Shown here: positions 9,006 through 17,050 of the stretch, in pieces | Layout of the letters: every line of letters starts with the position of its first letter | How positions within the stretch are numbered: the first letter of the stretch is position 1 | Assembly: GCA_903945495.1 (NCBI GenBank) | Contig: CAJAVU010000100.1 | Coordinates: forward strand, 1 to 44,021 | Source of the DNA: an uncultured Flavobacteriales bacterium | GTDB taxonomy: Bacteria > Bacteroidota > Bacteroidia > Flavobacteriales_D > Crocinitomicaceae | Length of the DNA stretch: 44,021 bases | Reading direction: 5' to 3' | Translations under genes and position numbers: made by a program | Notes under the pieces: generated by a model | Databases searched by the model: none | Told to the model about the DNA's origin: nothing | What the model saw: the letters and a program-made list of their open reading frames with translations, nothing else

Positions 9006-10244
9006 ATGAAAAAATTCGAAATTCCAGAATTCTATCGTTCGCCGATAATTAGTCAAGTGAAAGCGAAAAGAAAGCTTGAAGATCCGCGTAAAAAGGATTT
9101 CACGCCAAGTTTATTAGATTTTGGAACAATTCGTTTTTACATTGCACGCCATTTTGGCTTCTGTTACGGGGTTGAGAACGCTATTGAAATAGCCTATCAA
9201 GCAATTGCTGAAAATCCAGGAAAACGCATTTTTCTATTGAGTCAAATGATTCATAATCCTGCTGTCAATGAAGATTTGGTGGGGCATGGAATACAATTTA
9301 TTCAAGACACAAAAGGTCAACAATTAATTCCATGGGAATCGCTTACGCCAGAAGATATTGTTATCATTCCTGCATTTGGAACAACATTAGAAATAGAAAA
9401 AATTCTGACAGAAATTGGCGTAAATGTTTCAAAATACAATACCACATGTCCGTTTGTAGAAAAAGTATGGAATAGATCTGAAAAATTAGGATCTGATGAT
9501 CATACAATCATTATTCACGGCAAGCACAATCATGAAGAAACGCGTGCAACTTTTTCACATAGTCGTGAAAATGCGCCTGCGTTAATTCTTAAAAACATAG
9601 AAGAAGCACAATTTTTAGGTGATATTATTTTAGGAAAACGCACAATTGATTCATTTTACGAACATTTCAAAGGAAAATATTCTGAAGGATTTCATCCAGA
9701 ACAGCATTTGACTAAAATTGGAGTTGTGAATCAAACTACAATGTTGGCAACAGAAACACAAGAGATTACGGACTATTTGCGTGATGTCATGATTCAAAAA
9801 TTTGGTAATGAAAATATCAAAAATCATATTGCAGACACGCGCGACACTTTGTGTTATGCAACAAACGATAACCAATCAGCAACCAATGGATTATTGGAAA
9901 AGGAAGCCGATTTTGCAATCGTTGTCGGAGGTTATAATAGTTCAAATACGACCCATTTAGTTGAATTGTTAGAACAAAAATTCACAACTTATTTCATTAA
10001 GGACAAAGAAGAATTGTTGAGTAATCAAAAAATCAACTCATTCAATATTCATACGCATGAATTGGAATCAATGGATTTCAACTTAAATTCAATAGAACCA
10101 TTAACTATTATCGTAACATCCGGTGCTTCATGCCCTGATGCGATTGTGGATGGCGTTATTCAGAAAATATTAGACTATAAGAAAGTCTCAATCCCCGTTC
10201 AATCGGTAATTGACAAATTTCTTTCAGTAAAATCGGAAAATTAA
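9006..10244 (+). CDS. ispH: 4-hydroxy-3-methylbut-2-enyl diphosphate reductase, long form
   Basis: IspH (LytB) makes IPP and DMAPP from HMBPP in the last MEP-pathway step, using a 4Fe-4S cluster. All three cluster cysteines are visible: Cys53 (F-G-F-C-Y-G-V), Cys148 (T-T-C-P-F-V) and Cys283 (D-T-L-C-Y-A-T). The substrate-site segments H-G-K-H-N-H-E-E-T, N-Q-T-T-M-L and G-G-Y-N-S-S-N-T are present too. At 412 residues it is far longer than the usual bacterial form (about 280-320). Its inserts and motifs follow the plant/cyanobacterial type. It likely shares a transcript with the upstream DUF2079 gene. Confidence 0.95.
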   Translation: MKKFEIPEFYRSPIISQVKAKRKLEDPRKKDFTPSLLDFGTIRFYIARHFGFCYGVENAIEIAYQAIAENPGKRIFLLSQMIHNPAVNEDLVGHGIQFIQDTKGQQLIPWESLTPEDIVIIPAFGTTLEIEKILTEIGVNVSKYNTTCPFVEKVWNRSEKLGSDDHTIIIHGKHNHEETRATFSHSRENAPALILKNIEEAQFLGDIILGKRTIDSFYEHFKGKYSEGFHPEQHLTKIGVVNQTTMLATETQEITDYLRDVMIQKFGNENIKNHIADTRDTLCYATNDNQSATNGLLEKEADFAIVVGGYNSSNTTHLVELLEQKFTTYFIKDKEELLSNQKINSFNIHTHELESMDFNLNSIEPLTIIVTSGASCPDAIVDGVIQKILDYKKVSIPVQSVIDKFLSVKSEN

Positions 10245-10295
10245 TAGGAATTAAAACGCCTTTCGTTATTTTTAAAGTCAAATTAGCAGCATAAT

Positions 10296-11993
10296 ATGGA
10301 ACGATTTATCAATATTTTGATAATCGATGATAACGAAAAAAATCAAAAAGGCTTGAAGGAAATCCTCACAGGTGGGGGAAATAATGTCCTAATTGCTGAA
10401 TCTATTCATGATGCTTTACCTATTTTACAACAAAAAGACATTGGAATATTATTAATAAATATCGATGATCCATATTCTGGAGGACTAGAAATTTTACAAA
10501 CTTTAAAAGAAGGTTCTCAAGATCGTAACACCTATAAAATTGTTGTAACTGCCGATTCAGCTTCAGGCGCACGAATGGTTAAAGGTTTAAATGAAGGTGC
10601 TGTCGATTATATTACAACACCCTTTAATCCAAATTTGATTCGAGCAAAAATTGAAGTATTCAAATCACTATATCACAAAGATCAGCGCATTAATCAGTTG
10701 TTGAACAACATTTTCCCGACAACTGTTTTAAATGAATTAAAAGCAAATAATAAATTCTCTCCACGACGTTACAATGAAGGAGTTGTGCTTTTTACCGATT
10801 TTGTTGATTTCTCTATGAAATCTAGGGATATCAATCCAATTCACTTGCTTAAAAAATTGGAATATTATTTCACCACATTTGATGAAATAATGGACCGCTA
10901 TAAACTTGAAAAAATTAAAACCATCGGAGATGCCTATATGGCTCTTGCTGGTGTAACGGAGAATAATCCTGAAGCTTCGGTTCGCGCTTGTCTTGCAGCA
11001 ATTGAAATTCGTGATTTCATGCAAACCGAAAAAGACATTGCCGTCGCTATGAATCGTGATTTCTGGGAAGTGCGCATTGGCATTCACAAAGGACCATTGG
11101 TAGCTGGAATTATTGGAACGAGCAAAATCAGTTTTGATGTTTGGGGTGATTCTGTAAACATTGCCGCTCGCGCAGAATCAGGTTCAATTCCCGGTTACAT
11201 AACCATTACCAATAATATAGCCATTGAAGTTGAAACGTATATGAACTTGGAAGATCGTGGATCCGTTTCTATTCACAAACGAGGTGGCGATATTGAAATG
11301 TTCTATTTGAAAGATATCAAAGTTGAACATTGTTTATATGGAGAAGGCAAACTAGCGTCGACAGAATTGCGTAAAAAGTGTGGACTCTCGCCTATCGATT
11401 TTCTTCATATGCGCTTGGATATTGTGAATCGTCTGAAAGCCCTTTTGCCAGATGAAGTTGTTTACCACGATATTTCGCACACTTTAAATGTTGAAAAAGC
11501 AGCTATGCGCTTTGCTCGCTTAGAAGGATTGGACGAAGAATCAATTCAATTATTGCGCACGGCAGTTCTGTACCATGATGCCGGATTTGTTGTTGAATAT
11601 CTCCATAACGAACCTTTTGGAATCACAATGGCTGAAAATGCACTTCCAAAATTCGGTTATTCTGAAGAACACATCAGTGTCGTGCGATCAATTATTGCTT
11701 CAACCGCTTCGAATAAAAAACCCAATAATCTGCTGGAACAAATCATGTGTGATGCAGACCACGATTATTTAGGAAGGGCTGACTATTTTACGGTTGCCAA
11801 AAAATTGCGTGTCGAATTAGAAAACTATGGTCAAACAATGTCGGAAATTGAATGGATTGAATTTCAGTTAAATTATCTTGAAAAGGTACATCGATTCTAT
11901 ACTGTAACAGCAAAAAACATACGCCTTCAAGCAAAAAAAGCACATATAGAAGAGTTAAAACAACAACTCAAAGAACTTAAAAAACAACAATGA
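10296..11993 (+). CDS. Pseudo-receiver / class III adenylate cyclase / HD-domain fusion
   Basis: Three domains in 565 residues. Residues 4-125 are a response-regulator fold with the acidic pair D11-D12, but Asn55 replaces the phospho-acceptor Asp and Thr108 the conserved Lys. Residues about 155-340 are a class III cyclase with metal Asp168 and Asp212, Lys208 and Asp281 at the base-specificity positions (the adenylate pattern) and the transition-state pair Asn288/Arg292. Residues about 385-510 are an HD domain (His391 and His395 area, H427-D428, later C-D-A-D-H-D). A coiled coil ends the protein. It probably makes cAMP; the HD substrate is unknown. Its stop overlaps the next ATG by 4 nt. Confidence 0.85.
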   Translation: MERFINILIIDDNEKNQKGLKEILTGGGNNVLIAESIHDALPILQQKDIGILLINIDDPYSGGLEILQTLKEGSQDRNTYKIVVTADSASGARMVKGLNEGAVDYITTPFNPNLIRAKIEVFKSLYHKDQRINQLLNNIFPTTVLNELKANNKFSPRRYNEGVVLFTDFVDFSMKSRDINPIHLLKKLEYYFTTFDEIMDRYKLEKIKTIGDAYMALAGVTENNPEASVRACLAAIEIRDFMQTEKDIAVAMNRDFWEVRIGIHKGPLVAGIIGTSKISFDVWGDSVNIAARAESGSIPGYITITNNIAIEVETYMNLEDRGSVSIHKRGGDIEMFYLKDIKVEHCLYGEGKLASTELRKKCGLSPIDFLHMRLDIVNRLKALLPDEVVYHDISHTLNVEKAAMRFARLEGLDEESIQLLRTAVLYHDAGFVVEYLHNEPFGITMAENALPKFGYSEEHISVVRSIIASTASNKKPNNLLEQIMCDADHDYLGRADYFTVAKKLRVELENYGQTMSEIEWIEFQLNYLEKVHRFYTVTAKNIRLQAKKAHIEELKQQLKELKKQQ

Positions 11994-12538
11994 AAATTTA
12001 CACAAAAAAAGGTGATACTGGAACTACAGGGTTAATTGGTGGCACTAGAATATTAAAAAGTTCATTGCGCATTGAAGCATACGGAACAATCGATGAGCTT
12101 AATTCTTACATTGGATTGGTGCGCGATCAAGACATTCATGAGCACTACAAAAAACAATTGATAGAAATTCAAGATCGATTATTTACCATCGGTTCAAGTT
12201 TAGCAGCAGATCCTGAAAAATCAACCATGAAAATTCCAGATTTACATGCCTCAGATATTGAAGTACTTGAAAAATGGATGGATGAAATGGAAGAAGTCTT
12301 GCCTGAAATGAAGAATTTTGTGCTTCCTGGCGGACATCAGACAGTTTCTTTTTGTCATGTTGCACGTTGTGTTTGTAGAAGAGGAGAACGCATTATTGTC
12401 GATTTAAACCAACATGAATTTGTTGCAGATTTAGTTATTTCTTATATTAATCGTTTGAGTGATTATCTATTCGTTTTAAGTCGAAAAATCACCTTAGACC
12501 TTGGTGCGATTGAGCAACCTTGGCAACCAAGAATGTAA
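11990..12538 (+). CDS. PduO-type cob(I)alamin adenosyltransferase
   Basis: A 182-residue enzyme that adenosylates cob(I)alamin with ATP to make coenzyme B12. The N-terminal ATP loop T-K-K-G-D-T-G-T-T-G-L and the conserved Y-G-T-I-D-E-L-N-S, C-R-R-G-E-R and I-N-R-L-S-D-Y-L-F segments identify the PduO/MMAB type rather than CobA or EutT. It overlaps the cyclase-HD gene by ATGA, so expression is coupled. In Bacteroidetes it usually supplies methylmalonyl-CoA mutase, which is not in this window. Confidence 0.95.
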   Translation: MKIYTKKGDTGTTGLIGGTRILKSSLRIEAYGTIDELNSYIGLVRDQDIHEHYKKQLIEIQDRLFTIGSSLAADPEKSTMKIPDLHASDIEVLEKWMDEMEEVLPEMKNFVLPGGHQTVSFCHVARCVCRRGERIIVDLNQHEFVADLVISYINRLSDYLFVLSRKITLDLGAIEQPWQPRM

Positions 12539-12586
12539 AACTTTCAAATTGTTAATAAAAGAATTTCAATCTTTTAGCCTGCAAAT

Positions 12587-12616
12587 TTGGAAAGTTTGAA
12601 AATAAAATTACTTTTG
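12587..12616 (+). promoter_or_regulatory. Promoter of the DUF2795 gene
   Basis: TTG (12587-12589), a 19-nt spacer and TACTTTTG (12609-12616) match the consensus. An A-G-A-G-G-A-A-A-G purine run then precedes the ATG at 12646, one of the few Shine-Dalgarno-like sites in the window. Confidence 0.7.
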
Positions 12617-12645
12617 CGCAAAATTAACCATTAAAAAGAGGAAAG

Positions 12646-12867
12646 ATGTACTGGACTTTAGAATTGGCATCCTATCTGGAAGACGCTCCGTGGCCTGCGG
12701 CTAAGGATGAATTAATTGACTTCGCAATTAGAACTGGAGCTCCTCTTGAAGTAGTAGAAAATTTACAAGACTTGGAGGACGAAGGTGATATTTACGAAAG
12801 CATCGAAGAAATTTGGCCGGATTATCCATCTCGTGAAGATTTTCTTTTCAACGAGGACGAATATTAA
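12646..12867 (+). CDS. DUF2795 small acidic protein
   Basis: A 73-residue, strongly acidic protein ending in I-W-P-D-Y-P-S-R-E-D-F-L-F-N-E-D-E-Y, a hallmark of the small Bacteroidetes DUF2795 proteins. No catalytic motif is visible and the role is unknown. It has its own promoter, a purine-rich ribosome site and its own terminator. It is therefore an independent and probably well-expressed single gene. Confidence 0.9.
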   Translation: MYWTLELASYLEDAPWPAAKDELIDFAIRTGAPLEVVENLQDLEDEGDIYESIEEIWPDYPSREDFLFNEDEY

Positions 12868-12873
12868 AAATAG

Positions 12874-12906
12874 ATCCCATCTGCATTTGTTGATGGGATT
12901 TTTTTT
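12874..12906 (+). terminator. Terminator after the DUF2795 gene
   Basis: ATCCCATC (12874-12881) pairs perfectly with GATGGGAT (12892-12899) around a 10-nt loop, followed by a run of eight T. It begins 7 nt after the stop. Confidence 0.9.
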
Positions 12907-12931
12907 GTCCTAAATTTTGTACTTTTCAACA

Positions 12932-13522
12932 ATGAATTTTTTAGGACACATTTATTTCTCCAATAACAATTTCGAGTTGATGTATGCCAACCTCTTTGGC
13001 GATCATGTCAAAGGAAGCGATTACTCTCGCTTTCCAGAAATTGTTCAAACGGGAATTACCTTGCATCGTTCAATTGACAATTATATCGATCATCATCCAA
13101 TTGTACTAGAACTGATGCACAAATTGTATCCTGAATTACCCAAAGTAACTGGAATTGCGATTGATTTGTTTTTCGATCATTTATTAGCCATTCATTGGAA
13201 AGACTACCATTCCGAAGAATATTTCAGCTTTCTAGATCAATTCTACACCTATACTCCACAAAATTGGGAGTCCTTTTCTCCAAGCTTTCAATCTTTGATC
13301 ATAGCAATGAAGGAAAAAAAATGGATGAATTATTACCCAGAATTCGAAGGTCTTGTCAAAGCTTCCCAAGGAGTTGGTTCGCGCATCACTTTTCCAAATA
13401 AGTTATCCGAAGCATCAACGGTTTTTTTAAGTCGACGTGCGGAAATTGAAGCATGTTTTCATGCGTACATGGAAGATGCAAAGCCTTATTTCACGGGGAA
13501 ATATATTGAGCTCAAAGCGTGA
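12932..13522 (+). CDS. Acyl carrier protein phosphodiesterase (AcpH family, DUF479)
   Basis: A 196-residue protein beginning M-N-F-L-G-H-I, with L-F-G-D-H-V-K-G, L-H-R-S-I-D and F-F-D-H-L-L-A-I-H-W. These align with E. coli AcpH (M-N-F-L-A-H-L, L-A-D-F-V-R-G, M-H-R-R-I-D, M-W-D-H-F-L-S-R-H-W). AcpH removes the 4'-phosphopantetheine arm from ACP using a metal-dependent HD-like site. I chose the ATG at 12932; an in-frame TTG at 12917 adds five residues unlike the family. A near-consensus box TACTTTTC lies 4 nt before the ATG. Confidence 0.88.
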   Translation: MNFLGHIYFSNNNFELMYANLFGDHVKGSDYSRFPEIVQTGITLHRSIDNYIDHHPIVLELMHKLYPELPKVTGIAIDLFFDHLLAIHWKDYHSEEYFSFLDQFYTYTPQNWESFSPSFQSLIIAMKEKKWMNYYPEFEGLVKASQGVGSRITFPNKLSEASTVFLSRRAEIEACFHAYMEDAKPYFTGKYIELKA

Positions 13523-13563
13523 CAAACTAATTCTTTAACGACCAATTTTCGTTTTTTGATATG

Positions 13564-13571
13564 TATTTTTG
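13564..13571 (+). promoter_or_regulatory. Possible -7 box upstream of the alpha/beta hydrolase
   Basis: TATTTTTG matches the consensus but lies about 100 nt upstream of the ATG, leaving a long leader without recognised structure. It could be a chance match in AT-rich DNA. Confidence 0.3.
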
Positions 13572-13669
13572 AACTTATAGTTCCATCTTTTGTTCTTTCA
13601 ATTAATACGGTTTCACGTGCCTCTTGCATAGTTGATATTATTAATCGTATCTTGTGACCAATAGAACAT

Positions 13670-14461
13670 ATGTTAAATTATACAGTATACAAACAAGGCG
13701 ATGATGCTGAATGGGTTACATTCATTCATGGTGCTGGTGGCAGCAGTTCTATCTGGTATAAACAAATTCGAGAGTTCTCTAAACATTTCAATATACTACT
13801 GGTCGACTTGCGCGGACATGGAAAATCAAAAAATCACTTTCACGAGAAATTTAAAAAGTATTCTTTCGAGAAGATTGGAAACGATGTTGTTGAGGTACTT
13901 GAGCATTTAAAGATTTCTTCAACTCATTTTGTTGGTATTTCACTCGGCACAATTATCATTCGTGATATTACAGAGCGTTTTCAGCATCTAAGTAAAAGCA
14001 TGATTCTCGGCGGTGCAGTAATGAAACTTAATTTACGTGGACAAATATTGATGAGATTAGGAGCTACCTTCAAGTCTGTTATTCCTTATTTAGTCTTGTA
14101 TCGCTTTTTTGCATTTGTTATCATGCCTAAAAAATCACATCGTGAATCGCGCAACTTATTTATCAATGAAGCCAAAAAGTTGTATCAAAAAGAATTCAAA
14201 CGATGGTTCACATTGATTGCTCAAATCAACCCATTGCTTTCTTTTTTCAGAATAAATGACTGTGGCATACCAACACTTTACATTATGGGTTCAGAAGACA
14301 ACATGTTTCTACCGTCAATTAGTAAATTAGTAAAAAATCACCCCTCGTCTAAACTACACGTAATCCCCAATTGTGGGCATGTTGTGAATGTAGAACAGCC
14401 CGAATTATTCAATGAAAAGGTAATTCATTTTATTAAAGACTTGAAACAAATTTCCCATTAA
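13670..14461 (+). CDS. Alpha/beta hydrolase
   Basis: A 263-residue alpha/beta-hydrolase fold protein. The oxyanion loop is H-G-A-G-G (20-24), followed by V-D-L-R-G-H-G-K-S and the nucleophile elbow G-I-S-L-G with Ser91. The acid is probably the Asp in M-G-S-E-D-N and the base the His in C-G-H-V-V. There is no signal peptide, so it is cytoplasmic. The substrate cannot be told from sequence; related proteins include esterases, lactonases and C-C hydrolases. It stands alone between two plus-strand genes. Confidence 0.9.
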   Translation: MLNYTVYKQGDDAEWVTFIHGAGGSSSIWYKQIREFSKHFNILLVDLRGHGKSKNHFHEKFKKYSFEKIGNDVVEVLEHLKISSTHFVGISLGTIIIRDITERFQHLSKSMILGGAVMKLNLRGQILMRLGATFKSVIPYLVLYRFFAFVIMPKKSHRESRNLFINEAKKLYQKEFKRWFTLIAQINPLLSFFRINDCGIPTLYIMGSEDNMFLPSISKLVKNHPSSKLHVIPNCGHVVNVEQPELFNEKVIHFIKDLKQISH

Positions 14462-14570
14462 AGTTATTCCAATTCTTCACATTCAATTTGCCAAAGTATC
14501 TTAAATCGAAAAGGTTTTTTTTGATAGCAAACATTTTTTGTTGTAATTTGCGCTCCTATTGTTCAAGTGA

Positions 14571-16010
14571 ATGCTTAGAAAAATTAATCTTAACATCCCT
14601 ACACTGCTGTGTTTATTACTACTTGTAACACTTTCAAATTGTTCAAGTACAAAAGACGATGTTAAGGTAATTGAACACCCCAGTGTTGACATTGATTTAC
14701 CCGAAATCATTAAACGTGGAAAACTAACCGTTCTCGCAGAAAACAGTTCTACATCTTTCTTCATCTACCGTGGACGAAAAATGGGATTTGAATACGAAAT
14801 CTTAAAAGAATTTGCGAATGAAATTGGTGTAACGCTTGAAGTTAAAATCGTCAGTAACTTGGATAACCTAACTGAAATGTTAGAAAATGGAGAAGGCGAC
14901 ATTATTGCTTGTAATTATACTGTAACACGCGAGCGCAATAAGATGATCGATTATTCTATTCCGTTCATGAGAACTCCTCAAGTCTTGATTCAACGCAAAC
15001 CGGAAGGATGGGATAAACTAACACCAGCTCAACTGGAAAAATTGATGTTGCGCGATCCTTCAAAACTTGCCCATCGAGAGGTTCATGTTTGGAAAAACTC
15101 AAGTTACTTTCAACGATTGATTAATCTACAAGACGAAATTGGCGATACTATCTTTATAAAAGAAGAAGATGGTTTGTTGGGTACAGAAGAAATGATTGAA
15201 ATGGTTTCTGAAGGGCTCATCGATTATACCGTAACAGAAGAAAATATTGCACGCGTCAATCAACGTTTTTTTGATAATATCGATTGTAAAACAGCACTTT
15301 CGGTCAAACAGAAAATTGCCTTTGGACTCCGCAAATCGAGTCCTCTTTTGAATGCACGACTCGATAAATGGTTGGGTCAATTCATGGCAAAAAAGACCTT
15401 CAAACATATTAAAAGCAAGTATTTTGATTTTAAAAACATGCCAATTAATTCGTCTGAATTTAAAGCGGCTGTTAAAGATGGGCAACTTTCCGCTTACGAT
15501 GCAATCTTTAAACGCGCCGCTTCTAAATATGAATTTGATTGGAGATTATTAGCTTCCATCGCCTACCATGAATCTAAATTTAATCCAACCGTCAGAGGAT
15601 TTGGTGGAGCATACGGAATGATGCAATTCATGCCTCACGTTGGTCCAAAATTCGGTGTTTACCCGGGCTCATCTCCAGAAGTGCAAATTATGGGTGGAAT
15701 GAAAAAAATCAGTAAAGATTATAATTCTTGGAGTGAAATCCCAGATATTAGTCAACGTCAAAAATTCACCTTAGCAACTTACAATGCCGGAAGAGGGCAT
15801 ATTGAAGATGCACAGCGCTTGGCTAAAAAACACGGTTTAAATCCATTGGTTTGGGATGACAACGTGGAGAAAATGATGTTAAACCTTTCGAAAGGACAAT
15901 ATTATCGTGATCCTGTTGTTCGCAATGGAGCATTAAGAGGGACACGCACGTATAATTACGTTCGCGCAATATACATTCGTTACGAAGAATGGAAATCCAT
16001 TTATAAATAA
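14571..16010 (+). CDS. MltF-like membrane-bound lytic transglycosylase
   Basis: A 479-residue lipoprotein (signal peptide, then L-S-N-C-S-S). An N-terminal periplasmic solute-binding-like domain (about residues 40-285: L-T-V-L-A-E-N-S, G-F-E-Y-E-I and D-Y-T-V-T-E-E-N) is joined to a C-terminal SLT domain. In the SLT domain, H-E-S-K-F carries the catalytic Glu334, followed by G-G-A-Y-G-M-M-Q-F-M-P and A-T-Y-N-A-G-R-G-H. This is the MltF architecture, which cleaves peptidoglycan to 1,6-anhydroMurNAc ends at the outer membrane. Domain order and length match the family. Confidence 0.92.
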   Translation: MLRKINLNIPTLLCLLLLVTLSNCSSTKDDVKVIEHPSVDIDLPEIIKRGKLTVLAENSSTSFFIYRGRKMGFEYEILKEFANEIGVTLEVKIVSNLDNLTEMLENGEGDIIACNYTVTRERNKMIDYSIPFMRTPQVLIQRKPEGWDKLTPAQLEKLMLRDPSKLAHREVHVWKNSSYFQRLINLQDEIGDTIFIKEEDGLLGTEEMIEMVSEGLIDYTVTEENIARVNQRFFDNIDCKTALSVKQKIAFGLRKSSPLLNARLDKWLGQFMAKKTFKHIKSKYFDFKNMPINSSEFKAAVKDGQLSAYDAIFKRAASKYEFDWRLLASIAYHESKFNPTVRGFGGAYGMMQFMPHVGPKFGVYPGSSPEVQIMGGMKKISKDYNSWSEIPDISQRQKFTLATYNAGRGHIEDAQRLAKKHGLNPLVWDDNVEKMMLNLSKGQYYRDPVVRNGALRGTRTYNYVRAIYIRYEEWKSIYK

Positions 16011-16058
16011 TCGCATCATTCTCATCGACGTCAACATTCCTCATCTCATTGAAAAGCT

Positions 16059-16066
16059 TATTTTTG
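16059..16066 (+). promoter_or_regulatory. -7 box for miaA
   Basis: TATTTTTG matches the consensus exactly. It predicts a transcript starting around 16071, so the miaA start codon must lie after that. The only permissive in-frame codons before the P-loop are then ATC 16080, ATT 16092 and ATA 16098. Confidence 0.6.
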
Positions 16067-16079
16067 CAAGAAAAAAGCA

Positions 16080-16982
16080 ATCAAACGGTTAATTGTCATA
16101 GAAGGTCCAACTGCCAGTGGTAAAACAGCACTGAGCATCGCACTTGCCAAGCATTTTTCGACTGTTATTCTGTCAGCTGATTCACGTCAATTTTACCAAG
16201 AGCTATCGATTGGAACGGCAAAACCTAGCCCAGAAGAGCGTGATGGAATTGTACATTACTTCATTGATTCACACTCTATTCAAGAAGAATTTACTGCAGC
16301 TCAATTCGAAAAAGCAGCCAATGAAGTTTTAACGACAGAATTCCAACAACACGACAACATTATCTTGGTTGGAGGTTCAGGAATGTTTATTGACGCTTTG
16401 TGCAATGGATTGGATGAAATTCCCGCAAATAAAGAATTGCGTGAGGCACTTGCACTTGAGCTAGAAGTAAAAGGCTTAGAAATTTTGTTGGAAGAACTCA
16501 AGGAAAAAGACCCAGAGTTTTACGCTCAGGTTGATCAAAAAAATCCAGTACGGGTTTTACGTGCAATTGAAGTCATTCGTTTAACAGGAAAGACATTTAC
16601 CGAAATGCGCAAAGCATCAAAGAAAGAACATCCCTTTGAAATCGTGCGTTTTATTATTGAACATGATCGCGATAAATTGTACGAACGCATCAACTTACGT
16701 GTTGATTTGATGATGCAACAAGGATTGTTAGCAGAAGTTCAAAGCGTACATGAATTCAAAACCTTAAACGCACTTCGTACGGTTGGCTATTCAGAACTAT
16801 TTGATTTTATAGAAGGGAAAACATCCTTAGATGAGGCTATTGAATTGATTAAACAAAACTCACGACGCTACGCAAAAAGACAATTAACCTGGTTTAGGAA
16901 ACATATGGATGCCAATTTAATTCCATTTGACACACAAGAAAAAATGTTGTTAATGGTTGTAAATGAGCTTACAAAAATATAA
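16080..16982 (+). CDS. miaA: tRNA dimethylallyltransferase, non-canonical start
   Basis: MiaA transfers a dimethylallyl group from DMAPP to A37 of tRNAs that read UNN codons. In frame from 16080 one reads the P-loop G-P-T-A-S-G-K-T, then S-A-D-S-R-Q-F-Y and the H-Y-F-I-D segment, G-G-S-G-M-F and Q-L-T-W-F-R-K; the 300-residue length is normal. Between the in-frame TGA at 16050 and the P-loop (16104) there is no ATG, GTG or TTG. ATC 16080 is my best guess; ATT 16092 and ATA 16098 are alternatives. Starting at the first canonical codon (TTG 16365) would delete the P-loop. It lies downstream of mltF. Confidence 0.85.
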   Translation: MKRLIVIEGPTASGKTALSIALAKHFSTVILSADSRQFYQELSIGTAKPSPEERDGIVHYFIDSHSIQEEFTAAQFEKAANEVLTTEFQQHDNIILVGGSGMFIDALCNGLDEIPANKELREALALELEVKGLEILLEELKEKDPEFYAQVDQKNPVRVLRAIEVIRLTGKTFTEMRKASKKEHPFEIVRFIIEHDRDKLYERINLRVDLMMQQGLLAEVQSVHEFKTLNALRTVGYSELFDFIEGKTSLDEAIELIKQNSRRYAKRQLTWFRKHMDANLIPFDTQEKMLLMVVNELTKI

Positions 16983-17050
16983 TTACTACTTTTCACTTCT
17001 TTTGGAACGATTCTTGAAAATGACCGTTCGAATAAATTAATTTCACCTTT

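Noticed and set aside
12538-12600. Inverted repeat (AAACTTTC / GAAAGTTT) after the adenosyltransferase as a terminator
   Set aside because: The arms are far apart and imperfect, the downstream arm overlaps the promoter of the DUF2795 gene, and no T-tract follows.
16365-16982. miaA as a truncated pseudogene starting at 16365
   Set aside because: The frame is open and conserved upstream through the P-loop to 16080, so the gene is full length with an unusual start rather than broken.
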